47,064 bases of DNA, from positions 1 through 47,064 of the forward strand of contig JAFGTX010000012.1 of the NCBI GenBank assembly GCA_016938815.1, given 5' to 3'. The notes under the pieces are model-generated. The model was not told the DNA's origin. It was given only the letters and a program-made list of their open reading frames with translations, and searched no databases. The DNA comes from Clostridia bacterium (GTDB lineage Bacteria; Bacillota; Clostridia; Peptostreptococcales; Acidaminobacteraceae). This document shows positions 34,398 through 46,774 of the stretch, one piece after another. The translations under genes were made by a program, and so were the position numbers. The number at the start of each line of letters is the position of its first letter. Positions within the stretch are counted from its first letter, which is position 1.

Positions 34398-35831
34398 ATG
34401 TTTAAAACAATTGATGAGGTAAAAGGATTCATCCAGAAGGAACAGATTCAGATAATCGATTTCAAGATAATCGATATGATTGGTCGTTGGCACCATTTGT
34501 CAATTCCGGTTGCTCGTTTCACTGAGTCCGTATTGACAAATGGCATAGGCTTTGATGGCTCAAGTTATGGATTTTTGACGGTTGAGAAATCCGATATGGT
34601 CTTTGTGCCAGATTTGTCTACGGCCTTTGTAGATCCATTTGTCGATGTGCCAACCCTTGTGATGATAGGTGATATTTATCGTTTGGATAATGGCAAGCGT
34701 ATCCGATTTGAAGACGATCCCCGCTATATCGCCAAGAAGGCGGAAGAATTGTTAAAATCTAAAGGGATTGCTGATACGGTACTTCTTGGCCCTGAATTTG
34801 AGTTTTATGTTTTAGATCATGTTTCTTATAAAAATGAGACCAATCATATGGAAGTACTTCTAGATGCAGAGCAAGGAGAGTGGAATGCCGGACGTCATGA
34901 TTATCAGAACCTAGGTATTCATGTTCGTAATCATGGGGGTTACCATGTAGATTATCCTTTTGACAGCAGTTATCAGTTGAGAAGTGAAGTGACGCTTTTA
35001 TTGGAAAAAAATAACGTACCGGTGAAATACCATCATTCGGAAAACGGCGGTCCCGGACAGGTTGAAATAGAGGTAGAATTCGCACCCCTTCTGGAGATGG
35101 CTGATCGTACCATGAAGTTGAAATACATTTTAAGAAATGCGGCCTACCAAGCCAACAAGACAATTTCATTCATGCCAAAACCCTTTGTAGATGAATGTGG
35201 TAGTGGTATGCATATCCATATGCATATGTTCAAAGATGGACAGCCGATATTCTATGATGCAGAGGGTTATGCAGGTTTTAGTCAAACGGCACTTTATGCT
35301 ATCGGTGGTATTTTGAAGCATGCGCCAGCCTTGATGCCATTCACCAACCCGAGTACCAATTCTTACAAGCGTTTGGTACCAGGCTATGAAGCGCCGGTAA
35401 GCATTTGCTATGCGCTTTCCAATAGAAGTGCGGTCATCAGAATACCGGGTTATGCAACCGAGCCTATGAAAAAGCGGTTTGAAGTGCGTTCGCCGGATGC
35501 AACCTGTAACCCATACCTAGCCTATGCGAGTGTGATCTTGGCGGCTATTGATGGTATCGAGAATAAGATCGACCCTGTAGCAGAAGGTTTTGGTCCATAC
35601 GATGTCAACCTTTACCAATTGAGCGATGAAGAAAAAGCTAAAGTGAAAGGTCTACCAACGAATCTTGTGGAGGCTTCAGAAGCTTTGAAGCTGGATGATC
35701 AGTTTTTGACCAAAGAGGGTGTTTTTAGCAAAAACTTGATTCAGAACCAGCATAAGCGCATTTTGGCAGATCACTATTATATTGCCAAGTTACCTCATCC
35801 TGAAGAGTTCATCAAATATTATAACTTATAG
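34398..35831 (+). CDS. glnA: Glutamine synthetase type I
   Basis: This enzyme makes glutamine from glutamate, ammonia and ATP. The 477-residue protein is a GS-I. It shows IGFDGSSYGF (~50-59), GPEFEFYV with metal-binding Glu (~131-138), the ENGGPGQVEIEV region and the ATP-site FMPKPFVDECGSGMHIHMH. Substrate contacts are in NPSTNSYKRLVPGYEAP (~318-334) and the catalytic loop NRSAVIRIPG. The C-terminal region is longer than in Bacillus GlnA. The usual adenylylation-site context is not obvious. GAAGGGG precedes the ATG; the TATAAT at 34378 is too close to be its promoter. I found no GlnR box. Confidence 0.95.
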   Translation: MFKTIDEVKGFIQKEQIQIIDFKIIDMIGRWHHLSIPVARFTESVLTNGIGFDGSSYGFLTVEKSDMVFVPDLSTAFVDPFVDVPTLVMIGDIYRLDNGKRIRFEDDPRYIAKKAEELLKSKGIADTVLLGPEFEFYVLDHVSYKNETNHMEVLLDAEQGEWNAGRHDYQNLGIHVRNHGGYHVDYPFDSSYQLRSEVTLLLEKNNVPVKYHHSENGGPGQVEIEVEFAPLLEMADRTMKLKYILRNAAYQANKTISFMPKPFVDECGSGMHIHMHMFKDGQPIFYDAEGYAGFSQTALYAIGGILKHAPALMPFTNPSTNSYKRLVPGYEAPVSICYALSNRSAVIRIPGYATEPMKKRFEVRSPDATCNPYLAYASVILAAIDGIENKIDPVAEGFGPYDVNLYQLSDEEKAKVKGLPTNLVEASEALKLDDQFLTKEGVFSKNLIQNQHKRILADHYYIAKLPHPEEFIKYYNL

Positions 35832-35856
35832 AACGTGGTTATTCACATTGCCATAC

Positions 35857-35890
35857 AAAAAAACCAGTTGCCGATGCAACTGGTTTTTTT
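35857..35890. terminator. Bidirectional terminator, glnA / HD-GYP gene
   Basis: A perfect stem (about 35857-35871 with 35876-35890), a CGAT loop, A-run and T-run in the arms, between convergent genes. Confidence 0.9.
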
Positions 35891-35921
35891 CATGATAAAA
35901 GGAAGGTGAATAAAAAAGGGC

Positions 35922-37505
35922 TTAGTCATCAGCGGCTGCAATAATATCTTCGATATTTGAAATGAAAATATCGACAATTTTTGGATCAAAGTGTTTGCCT
36001 TTTTCGTCTTTGATGTATTCAAGGGTGCTTTCTATTGAAGAGGCCTCCTTGTAGACCCTCTCATGGGTCATGGCATCAAAAACATCGATGATGGCAAGCA
36101 TTCTGGAGTAAAGGGGAATCCCTTGTCCGGAAAGACCACTCGGATAGCCGGTGCCATCCCATTTCTCATGATGGTTGAGAGCTATCTCTGCGGCAACCTT
36201 CAAGATTTCCAAATCGGATTTGGAAAGGATTTTATAGCCGATGACAGGATGTTCCTTAACGACTTCAAATTCGTCTGGCGTCAATCTGCCAGGTTTTTTC
36301 AAGATATTGTCCGGGATGGCTATTTTTCCGACGTCATGCATGGTGCTGGCAACTTTAAGAACTTCACATTCCGAATAAGAGAAATGCATGTGGAGTGCCA
36401 GTTTGTACATCATTTCGGATAAACGCTTAACGTGTCCTGACGTTTCGTCGAAATGCTTTTCTACGACTTCGCCGAGGGTGATGATGATTTCCTTTTGAGT
36501 GGTGGAGATCATGTTGGTCAGGATATAGTTATCCAAAGCGACGGAATAATTCGTCAAGAAGAGGTTGATGAGGTCGAAATCAAAAACATCTTGTTCCCCT
36601 TCAATGAAAATATAGTTGTTCAAGTTGTTTTTACTGCTGGTCTTGATGATGAAACCATTGCCAACGTAGGTTATGCTGGTACCGTTATCGTAATTGTTCT
36701 GCATGTGGACAGAAATGTTCTTCAGCTCTTCAACTTCCTGAATGCTCTTGCCGATATAAGGTTCATACTTGCCAGTTGCCGCAACGATTGTAGGGATATC
36801 GCGCTTATCCAGTGTCACAAAACCACCCATGGATTTGAAGTGGTCGTCACGGAAATAGATCAGTTCCGGCGTATTCTTATAGAATTCAGAAAGCTGCGAA
36901 AGGATGCTGGTCAAAAACTCAGTGAGGGAGTTATGCTTGAACAGGTTGGCGCTGGTTTGAATGATTTTTTCCAAACCACGTCGATGATTGTCTAGTTTGT
37001 TTAAGTCTCTGTAGTTTCTGAGTGCAGAATACAAGGTCGTATAGAGGCGCTTGACCGTCATTTCGGTTTTCAGTCGATAATCATTGATATCAAAATCTCT
37101 GATGACTTGCTCTTCAGGTGCCTCGCCTGGCTGCCCTGTCCGAAGGATGATACGCGTCATGTGATTTTTTAGGGTATTACGCATGTATTCTACTACTTCG
37201 AGGCCAGAATGGTGTTCTTCCATGACCACGTCCAGAAAAGCGACCGCAATATCGGAATGGTCCCGTAGGACTTTCTTGGTTTCGTCACCGCTGAAGGTAT
37301 CAATAAAGGATAAGCCCAGTCCATCAAATTCAAAATCATTTAGAATCATTTTGGTAATGGTGTGTACCTCTTCATCATCGTCAGCAATTAGAATTTTGTA
37401 GGTACCCATTTGTGCTTGCTTTTTTTCTTCATGGTGCTTGGCTTGGTCTGTTGGTTCGGATAAAAAATCAAAATTTACGTTGTCCAAATTAATTTTATTG
37501 GTCAT
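35922..37505 (-). CDS. REC-DUF3369-HD-GYP response regulator
   Basis: A 527-residue regulator. The receiver domain (~36-160) has DDD at 42-44 and phospho-acceptor D92. A DUF3369 GAF-like domain lies at ~175-330. The HD-GYP domain (~345-520) has HD at 390-391 in HDVGK, then HHEKWDGTGYPSGL (~450) with the GYP motif intact. It is therefore predicted to hydrolyse c-di-GMP or a related dinucleotide when phosphorylated. It starts five bases after the kinase gene stop and is its likely partner. An unusual ~30-residue polar extension precedes the receiver domain. Confidence 0.93.
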   Translation of the reverse strand: MTNKINLDNVNFDFLSEPTDQAKHHEEKKQAQMGTYKILIADDDEEVHTITKMILNDFEFDGLGLSFIDTFSGDETKKVLRDHSDIAVAFLDVVMEEHHSGLEVVEYMRNTLKNHMTRIILRTGQPGEAPEEQVIRDFDINDYRLKTEMTVKRLYTTLYSALRNYRDLNKLDNHRRGLEKIIQTSANLFKHNSLTEFLTSILSQLSEFYKNTPELIYFRDDHFKSMGGFVTLDKRDIPTIVAATGKYEPYIGKSIQEVEELKNISVHMQNNYDNGTSITYVGNGFIIKTSSKNNLNNYIFIEGEQDVFDFDLINLFLTNYSVALDNYILTNMISTTQKEIIITLGEVVEKHFDETSGHVKRLSEMMYKLALHMHFSYSECEVLKVASTMHDVGKIAIPDNILKKPGRLTPDEFEVVKEHPVIGYKILSKSDLEILKVAAEIALNHHEKWDGTGYPSGLSGQGIPLYSRMLAIIDVFDAMTHERVYKEASSIESTLEYIKDEKGKHFDPKIVDIFISNIEDIIAAADD

Positions 37506-37510
37506 AGCAA

Positions 37511-39970
37511 TTACTCCTTGTCAAATTCTATAGTAAATACAGTGCCACTTTCTGGTTCACTATCACAGTTGATTCTGCCGTTTAGCTGTCCTGTGACGAT
37601 GTTGTAGACAACATTAAGTCCAAGACCGCTACCACCGCGTCCGCGATTGGTTGTGTAAAATGGTTCGAAAATGTGTTTTTTTACTTCTTCTGTCATGCCT
37701 ATGCCATCATCGCTATAGACCAATTTGATGGTGTCTTTTCCCTCAACTACTTCAATGATGACGTGTCCGTCTGTTTTGCCGTTAAAGCCATGAATAATGG
37801 AATTCATAATAAAGTTGGTGAGGATCTGTGAAAAAGCACCGGAGTAGCTAAATAGCATAAGGTCTTTAGGGCACCGTATTTCAAAGGTATGACCCTTGTT
37901 TTTGTATTCGTGTTTCAAGCTTAAAAGAATGGATTGGATATAATCGTAAACGTTAAAATGTAGCTTGCTTTCGATGGATTGGTTGACTGCAATTTCCTTG
38001 AAGCTTTTAACTAAGTTGGAAGCCCGGTTGAGGTTGCTGGAAAGAATACTGCCGGTCTCGCTGACACTGGTAATATAGTCAATAAGGGTTTCCTTGCTCA
38101 TTCTATTGTGAGAAAGATCGTCTACGGCTGTTTGGCTATGCTTTTCAAGCAAGGATGCTGCAGAGACAGCAACACCAAGTGGTGTATTGATTTCATGTGC
38201 AATGCCGGAAACGAGACTTCCAAGGGAAGCGAGTTTTTCCTTATCAACCAATTCGGTCATGACGCGTTCAAGTTCTTCTGTACGCTGCTTGACTAGATCT
38301 TCTAGACGTTCTTTTTCGCTTGCGTTTAGCTGTTCTATTTCTTCTTGTGCTTGAATGAGCTCGGTAATATCTGTATTAGCACCGATAATCATAATGATGT
38401 TGCGGTAATCATCAAGGACAGGAATCATCGTCACAGTGGCGATTTTTCGGTTACCTACAGCATCGTAATATTCATTTCTTGCATAAAGCTTTTCTTTTTT
38501 CTGTAGGGTTTCATTGATGAGTCTTTGCCAAAAGTTTATGGTTTCTTGTGTGCCAAAGAGTTTTGAAAAATGTTGCCCAATGACGTCCTCACGCTTGATG
38601 TTCAATACCTCCTCTATCGGTTGATTGACTGAAAGGAGAATGCCTTGTGGCGAAAGACTGTAGATCATCGCATCCACACTTTCCACCAGTGAGCGGTAAC
38701 GTTCCTCTTTAAATTTGATTTCTTCAAAAGAGTTTTTAAGGTCTTTTCCGAGGGTGACGATAGCCGTTGACAAATCATGCACTTCTCGGACATGTACGTT
38801 GGTGCTAGGCATAGGTGCGTCCCAAGAACCACTGGCGATTTTCACCGCAGCGTGGGTACTGTCTATAATTGGGTCGGTGACATGGGTCAATATGGCTAGG
38901 CCTGAAGTAAGGCCGATAATAGCAATTAGAATCTGAATGCCGAACATCACGTTATTTCTATCTCGTACGACGCCCATGAGGTCGCTTTCAGGAATGATGA
39001 CGACGATACGCCAGTTCAAGGCAGTTGGTTCTCTTAAATGAGACACGAGCATGTAATGATTGGCACCGTTGAATTTAGGCTGTAGTACAGTATCGTAATC
39101 AAGATAGCGATCCTGCAGCAAATCAGCTGAAGCGCTGATTAGTGGATTGCTGCTCTCGCTAACCAGTGTTAATTTTGCACTAGGTGGGTCACCTGGAATA
39201 ATGGTGAGCGTATTCTCTTCACCTGAATGCGCGATGATTTCGTTGTCATGATTGACGATGTATATGACACCCTTACTGTCTGTCGTATTTTCTTTAAGAA
39301 AATTATTGATGCCATTGAGAGTGACATCTGTTGCCATAACACCTTTTAAACTGCCATCGGCATTGAAGACTGGTGAAACGAAGGTCATAGAAGATTCCAT
39401 GATTTCATCATAGTTGACGTAAATATCTGAAATTTGCTCAATTGGGCTGTCTTTTACCGGGGCATACCAAGGTCTTGTACGTGGGTCGTAGTGATCGTAC
39501 TGGGCAAGTACCGGCGTGTCTATGGTTTTACCGCTGTAAATGGTCAACAAATCATCAGACCGCGCATCTTTAAGAAGCAAATTGTAGCCTTCAGAGGAAA
39601 AGCGGTAACCGACAAAATTGCCATTTTCATCACCATAACTGATGGCGGTGATTTGTGGGGTGTTTTGTTGCAATCGAGTTGCGGCTTTATAAAGGTAGTG
39701 CTCTATATCTTCGAAAGTATCAGCGTCGAGATCTCTCATCACTAAGTCACTGCCAAGGATGCTGTTGACATTGAGAGGCTCAACCAAAAAATAGGACAAA
39801 CGACTTTGTGTTGTCTCGTTGAGGGCCTGAACGATTTTTTGACCATGTTCACGGGCAAGAAATGCATAGTCCAGCTTGCTGATGATAGCCTGTATGGAAA
39901 GTATAAGGATGATAAGAGCTATGAAAGGTAAAATAACTGCATATTTTAGTGAGTAGTATTTCGATTTCAT
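37511..39970 (-). CDS. Cache-PAS hybrid-free sensor histidine kinase
   Basis: An 819-residue membrane kinase. TM1 is at ~12-30. A ~310-residue extracellular dCache-type domain includes DPRTRPWYAPV and YIVNHDNEIIAHSG. TM2 is near 340-365, followed by a HAMP-like linker and a PAS domain (~420-545). HisKA has H592 in GIAHEINTPLG, and the HATPase has NSIIHGFNG and GGSGLGLNVV. There is no receiver domain. The adjacent REC-HD-GYP protein is the likely phosphoacceptor. The dCache domain suggests a small extracellular ligand such as an amino or carboxylic acid, but this is not shown. Confidence 0.93.
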   Translation of the reverse strand: MKSKYYSLKYAVILPFIALIILILSIQAIISKLDYAFLAREHGQKIVQALNETTQSRLSYFLVEPLNVNSILGSDLVMRDLDADTFEDIEHYLYKAATRLQQNTPQITAISYGDENGNFVGYRFSSEGYNLLLKDARSDDLLTIYSGKTIDTPVLAQYDHYDPRTRPWYAPVKDSPIEQISDIYVNYDEIMESSMTFVSPVFNADGSLKGVMATDVTLNGINNFLKENTTDSKGVIYIVNHDNEIIAHSGEENTLTIIPGDPPSAKLTLVSESSNPLISASADLLQDRYLDYDTVLQPKFNGANHYMLVSHLREPTALNWRIVVIIPESDLMGVVRDRNNVMFGIQILIAIIGLTSGLAILTHVTDPIIDSTHAAVKIASGSWDAPMPSTNVHVREVHDLSTAIVTLGKDLKNSFEEIKFKEERYRSLVESVDAMIYSLSPQGILLSVNQPIEEVLNIKREDVIGQHFSKLFGTQETINFWQRLINETLQKKEKLYARNEYYDAVGNRKIATVTMIPVLDDYRNIIMIIGANTDITELIQAQEEIEQLNASEKERLEDLVKQRTEELERVMTELVDKEKLASLGSLVSGIAHEINTPLGVAVSAASLLEKHSQTAVDDLSHNRMSKETLIDYITSVSETGSILSSNLNRASNLVKSFKEIAVNQSIESKLHFNVYDYIQSILLSLKHEYKNKGHTFEIRCPKDLMLFSYSGAFSQILTNFIMNSIIHGFNGKTDGHVIIEVVEGKDTIKLVYSDDGIGMTEEVKKHIFEPFYTTNRGRGGSGLGLNVVYNIVTGQLNGRINCDSEPESGTVFTIEFDKE

Positions 39971-40078
39971 GTGCTACCTCCTGGTATTCGTATAGTGGAC
40001 CTATACCCTAAATTGTATTAATTACAAAGGATTTAATAAAAAAATTAGAAAAATTCCAAAAAAATATTTCATGAAAAT

Positions 40079-40087
40079 TGGTATGAT
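40079..40087 (+). promoter_or_regulatory. Extended -10 promoter of the EamA gene
   Basis: TGG followed by TATGAT (40082-40087). The -35 region is A-rich without consensus. Confidence 0.4.
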
Positions 40088-40115
40088 TAGAGTAGAGAAA
40101 GAAGGGATGATGCGA

Positions 40116-40991
40116 ATGAAGAAAAAAGCAATTTATGCGGATATGATTTTATTACTGGTTGCCTTGCTATGGGGGACCACTTTTGTAGGCGGGAAGTACG
40201 CTTTGAACTATTTTACGCCCTTATACATCATTTCTATACGTTTTGTTTTGGCGTTTATGATGATGTCCATCGGATTCAGAAAAGAGACACGGTCACTAAC
40301 CAAGCAAGATATCAAGGCAGGGGTCATCGTTGGTACGATTCTATTCATAGCCTTTGCGACACAGCTGGTAGCACTTCAATACACGGCAGCAGGAAAGCAG
40401 GCATTTTTGGCGGGGACTTATGTGGTCATGGTGCCTTTTATCTCCTGGTGGCTGCACAAGAAAAAACCGGATAATTCCTCGTTTTTAGGAGCCTTTATCT
40501 GTTTCTTGGGCATTGGGTTATTGACGCTGAATGGGTCTTTGACCATTGGATTTGGCGATAGCCTGACGCTTTTCAGTTCCCTCTTTTTCGCGGGACATAT
40601 TATTTCAAACGGTCATTTTGTAGATGAAATAGGACCGGTTAAACTTACCATTGTGCAGTTCGGGACGGTAGCACTTCTGGCTACGACCTCAGCGCTGATC
40701 TTTGAACCGATGCCGAAAATGATTGAAGCAAATGGTCTCTTTGCAGTGCTCTATCTAGGTGTTTTTTGTACTGGTGTGGCTTATTTTCTCCAAACGATTG
40801 GTCAGAAATACGCACATTCAACCCATACGGCAATAATTTTGAGTCTAGAGGCCGTATTTGGTAGTATTTTAGCACTCATTGTACTGAATGAGGTGTTTAC
40901 CTTTAAGATGGTCTTGGGTTGTCTATCCATTTTGGCAGCAATCCTCATCATTGAGTTAAATGGCAGCAGTAAGGAAGAAACTTCCCTCTAA
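40116..40991 (+). CDS. EamA/DMT family transporter
   Basis: A 291-residue drug/metabolite transporter with about 10 membrane segments and two EamA repeats. The first includes ALLWGTTFVGGKYAL (~13-27), the second AIILSLEAVFGSILALIVLNE (in the C-terminal third, split here as ILSLEAVFGS). The substrate is unknown; relatives export amino acids or metabolites. I chose the ATG at 40116, nine bases after GAAGGG; the ATGs at 40107 and 40110 are too close to that site. The terminator at 41000-41041 ends the gene. Confidence 0.87.
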   Translation: MKKKAIYADMILLLVALLWGTTFVGGKYALNYFTPLYIISIRFVLAFMMMSIGFRKETRSLTKQDIKAGVIVGTILFIAFATQLVALQYTAAGKQAFLAGTYVVMVPFISWWLHKKKPDNSSFLGAFICFLGIGLLTLNGSLTIGFGDSLTLFSSLFFAGHIISNGHFVDEIGPVKLTIVQFGTVALLATTSALIFEPMPKMIEANGLFAVLYLGVFCTGVAYFLQTIGQKYAHSTHTAIILSLEAVFGSILALIVLNEVFTFKMVLGCLSILAAILIIELNGSSKEETSL

Positions 40992-40999
40992 TTGGAAGG

Positions 41000-41041
41000 G
41001 ACGTCAAAAAGTTGTGGAATCCTTTTTGACGTCTTTTTTTA
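41000..41041 (+). terminator. Rho-independent terminator after the EamA gene
   Basis: A perfect 12-bp stem (41000-41011 with 41022-41033), a 10-nt loop and a run of T. Confidence 0.92.
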
Positions 41042-41113
41042 TTGTATGTATTATGTTAGAGTTATAGCAAAAGCACGGAGAAAAGAAAGAATCATCAAAT
41101 ATTGGAGGCGGCT

Positions 41114-42361
41114 ATGCAATCATTTTTTATGAATAATCGTGAGAACTTATGTCATTTTCTTGAAGATCAAGAAGCATTGGTTCTGTTTTCTGGAAAATCG
41201 CTAAAAAGTTCAGCGGACGCATTTTATCCATTTAGAGTCAACAAAAATTTTTATTATGCGACAGGTCTCAAAAGGGAGAATTTTGCGGTAGCCTTATTAA
41301 GACGTGGCGATGAAGTGGCGGTTAAGCTCTTCATCGAGGCAGGCGATGAACACGCTGAAAAGTGGTATGGCAGAAAGATGAAGAAAGAGATGGCTCAAAG
41401 GGTTTCGGGCATTGAGGATATCGTCTACATCGATGCTTTTCATACATGGTTGAACAATGAAATATACGAAGGCCGATTGAAAAAGCTGTATTTGGACCTT
41501 GAAAAGATATCCTGGCAGGAACCGGATGGTTTTGTTCATCGGGAGGCGGCTGAGATTAAATCGCGCTATCCGTTTTTAGTATTGGATAGCATTCATCCTT
41601 ATATTTCTGAGTTGCGGACAAGAAAATATGACTTTGAACTGGAGGCAATGAGGCAGGCAATAAAAATGACGGAGATAGGGCTGGAAAAAGTGTTGCAGGA
41701 CCTCAAACCAGGGGTATACGAATACCAGTTGGCATCGACTTTCCTTCATGAGGTGCAGATGGCGGGCGGCGATGGTCTTTCTTTTGATACGATCGCAGCA
41801 TCCGGAGATGATGGCGTCATCCTCCATTATGTTGAGAACAACAAGCCGGTGGCCGGTGGGACCTTGCTGCTCTTTGATTGTGGCGCCCAATATAATGAAT
41901 ACTGTGCCGATATTACAAGAACCTATCCTGCATCAGGCACATTTTCTGAAAGACAGAAGCTGATCTATAACATTGTTTTGAAAGCGGAAGAGGCGTGTAT
42001 AAAGGCTGCAAAACCGGGTATGACTTTTGAATCCTTGAATGCGGTCTGTAAAGCGGTTCTTACTGCAGAGTGTAAAGCGATTGGTCTGATTAAGGATGAC
42101 GAAGAATTATCCAAGTACTATTACCACGGTGTGAGTCATTTTCTCGGTCTGGATGCCCATGACGTAGGCAGTCGACAAATGATTTTTGAAGAGGGCATGG
42201 TGATTACCGTGGAACCGGGACTCTATATTGCGGAAGAGGGCATCGGCATTCGTATTGAGGACGATGTGCTAATTACAGAATCAGGTGGCGTAGACCTTTC
42301 AAAAGGCATCATCAAGACGATTGAAGAAATTGAGACATTTATGGCTATGTGGCATAAATAG
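41114..42361 (+). CDS. Xaa-Pro aminopeptidase (M24B)
   Basis: A 415-residue PepP-like metallopeptidase that removes N-terminal residues before proline. The N-terminal AMP_N domain (~1-130) is followed by the pita-bread domain. Dinuclear metal ligands are visible in FDCGAQYNEYCADITRTYP, HGVSHFLGLDAHD, TVEPGLYI and IRIEDDVLIT. GGAGG five bases upstream supports the ATG at 41114 rather than the TTG at 41102. The DUF362 gene follows after 24 bp. Confidence 0.94.
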   Translation: MQSFFMNNRENLCHFLEDQEALVLFSGKSLKSSADAFYPFRVNKNFYYATGLKRENFAVALLRRGDEVAVKLFIEAGDEHAEKWYGRKMKKEMAQRVSGIEDIVYIDAFHTWLNNEIYEGRLKKLYLDLEKISWQEPDGFVHREAAEIKSRYPFLVLDSIHPYISELRTRKYDFELEAMRQAIKMTEIGLEKVLQDLKPGVYEYQLASTFLHEVQMAGGDGLSFDTIAASGDDGVILHYVENNKPVAGGTLLLFDCGAQYNEYCADITRTYPASGTFSERQKLIYNIVLKAEEACIKAAKPGMTFESLNAVCKAVLTAECKAIGLIKDDEELSKYYYHGVSHFLGLDAHDVGSRQMIFEEGMVITVEPGLYIAEEGIGIRIEDDVLITESGGVDLSKGIIKTIEEIETFMAMWHK

Positions 42362-42385
42362 GTATGAATTTTACGGGAGGCAATT

Positions 42386-43405
42386 ATGAAAAATGTATAT
42401 TTTAAGCGGTATGAAGGCAATGATCCAGAGATTTTAAGCCAATTGGCACAAGTCTTGTTCGAACATATGGTGGAAGTAGAAGGGGTGACGCTGGAAAAGC
42501 AGGTACCTATTAAAGTCCATTTTGGGGAAAAGGGCAATGTGACCTATGTGCCAGCAGAGAGCTACAATGGATTGATTGCATCGCTGAAAAAGCGTGGTAT
42601 CGAAACGTCTTATATCGAAACCAACGTCCTTTATAGAGGTTCTAGAACTACAAGAGACAATCACTTGAAGTTGGCGGAGGATCATGGATTTACACAGATT
42701 CCTATCACGATTGCCGATGGTGAGATGGGCGAGTCGGTTTACGAAGTGAAAATCGATAAGACCTATTTTGAATCGGTGAAACTGGGTGCTGCTTTTGAGG
42801 ACTACAAGCAGATCCTTGTGACAGCTCATTTCAAGGGTCACGGTACAGCTGGATTTGGAGGTGCCTTAAAGCAATTGGCCATGGGCTTTGCATCTAGAAG
42901 CGGGAAAATGGCCCAACATTCCAAACAGACACCGAAGGTCAATATCGCAAAATGTACGGCTTGCGGCCTGTGTCTTACAAAATGTGACGTTGAGGCGATT
43001 AAGGTCAATGATTTCGCAGTCATTGATGCAAGCAAATGTGTAGGCTGTGCTGGTTGTATTGCGATTTGTCCGGTGGGTGCCATCACCAATGACTGGGGTG
43101 GTGAAAACTTCAAGGAGAAAGTGGCGGAATATGCTTATGGTGCAGACCTCAACAAAAACAACCTGTACATCAACTTTTTAATGAACATCACCAAAGAATG
43201 TGATTGTATGGGTCAGCATTACGATCCGATTGCCAACCATATTGGTGTATTTGCTTCCATGGATCCGGTGGCCCTTGATACCGCATGTCTTGACATATTG
43301 CAAAAAGAACACGGAACACCCCTATTTGAAAGTGGTCGTGTCACTCTAAATCATGCTAAAAAAATCAGCTTTGGCGATGCTGATTATCAATTGATTGAAT
43401 TGTAA
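42386..43405 (+). CDS. DUF362 domain 4Fe-4S protein
   Basis: A 339-residue cytoplasmic protein. A DUF362 domain spans most of it, with a two-cluster ferredoxin insert at ~190-235. The first motif is CTACGLCLTKCD, where Asp replaces the usual Pro; the second is CVGCAGCIAICP. Function unknown; such proteins are common in anaerobes. GGGAGG precedes the ATG. It is in the same direction as pepP and ends at the terminator at 43425-43449. Confidence 0.88.
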   Translation: MKNVYFKRYEGNDPEILSQLAQVLFEHMVEVEGVTLEKQVPIKVHFGEKGNVTYVPAESYNGLIASLKKRGIETSYIETNVLYRGSRTTRDNHLKLAEDHGFTQIPITIADGEMGESVYEVKIDKTYFESVKLGAAFEDYKQILVTAHFKGHGTAGFGGALKQLAMGFASRSGKMAQHSKQTPKVNIAKCTACGLCLTKCDVEAIKVNDFAVIDASKCVGCAGCIAICPVGAITNDWGGENFKEKVAEYAYGADLNKNNLYINFLMNITKECDCMGQHYDPIANHIGVFASMDPVALDTACLDILQKEHGTPLFESGRVTLNHAKKISFGDADYQLIEL

Positions 43406-43424
43406 ATTTTATGTGAATTGACTT

Positions 43425-43449
43425 AAACCCCAACTGGCTTGGGGTTTTT
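43425..43449 (+). terminator. Rho-independent terminator after the DUF362 gene
   Basis: A perfect 9-bp stem (43425-43433 with 43439-43447), a 5-nt loop and a T-run. Confidence 0.88.
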
Positions 43450-43509
43450 CTGTGCGCAAAATGGGGTAACTATATGGCAAAGTGATGTGATTTGAGCAAA
43501 GGAGTAGTT

Positions 43510-46124
<2,615 letters not shown>

Positions 46125-46180
46125 AATATAAATTTATTGGCCTTTCTGGTTATTTTATTTTTGGAGGGGTAGAATCATTG

Positions 46181-46211
46181 TTGACGTTATCTTGTTACTC
46201 ATGTCTATACA
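46181..46211 (+). promoter_or_regulatory. Possible promoter of the ferritin-like gene
   Basis: TTGACG (46181-46186) and TATACA (46206-46211) with a 19-bp spacer, or TCTATA at 46204 with 17 bp. No PerR box seen. Confidence 0.4.
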
Positions 46212-46246
46212 TTGGTATGGAATAACATAGGAAAAGGAGGGTTTAT

Positions 46247-46762
46247 ATGGGTAAAAAAGCGGTTGAAATAGCAAATCTAGATGTTGGAAAATTGATTGAA
46301 ATGTTAAATGCGGCATTGGCAGAAGAGTGGCTGGCCTACTATCAATACTGGATTGGCGCAAGAGTCATGGAAGGTCCAATGCGCAGTGAAATTGAACCTG
46401 AGTTGTTGTTGCATGCTACAGAGGAATTAGGACACGCTGAATTGGTGGTCAACCGTATTATACAGTTGGGTGGGACGCCGATTCTGAATCCGTCAGATTG
46501 GTTGAAACATGCAGAATGTGCCTATGAAACACCAAATGATCCTTATGTTGAGGCGATACTGAAGCAGAACTTAACAGGTGAGAGATGCGCGATTCAGCGC
46601 TATGAAGGCATTGCTCGGTATACGAGTGGCAAGGATTTGGTGACTTATGAAATGGCAATCACGATTTTGAATGACGAGCTGGAGCATGAGCATGATATTG
46701 AAGATTTCTTGAATGACATTAATAGAATGCGGGAAGACCTTCTCAAGTTAAAGATGGATTAG
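46247..46762 (+). CDS. Ferritin-like diiron protein (bacterioferritin/DPS-like)
   Basis: A 171-residue four-helix-bundle protein. Paired carboxylate/His motifs typical of diiron ferritins are present: AEEWLAYYQYW in helix A, EELGHAE in helix B, GERCAIQRYEGIA in helix C and DELEHEHD in helix D. It may store iron or detoxify peroxide. AAAAGGAGG precedes the ATG. It has a separate intergenic region of 122 bp from gdhA with a possible promoter. Confidence 0.88.
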   Translation: MGKKAVEIANLDVGKLIEMLNAALAEEWLAYYQYWIGARVMEGPMRSEIEPELLLHATEELGHAELVVNRIIQLGGTPILNPSDWLKHAECAYETPNDPYVEAILKQNLTGERCAIQRYEGIARYTSGKDLVTYEMAITILNDELEHEHDIEDFLNDINRMREDLLKLKMD

Positions 46763-46774
46763 GATGGTGAAGGT

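Noticed and set aside
36453-36995. A 180-codon ORF on + opposite the HD-GYP gene
   Set aside because: The minus-strand protein has complete REC and HD-GYP motifs; the + frame has no ribosome site or recognised domain.
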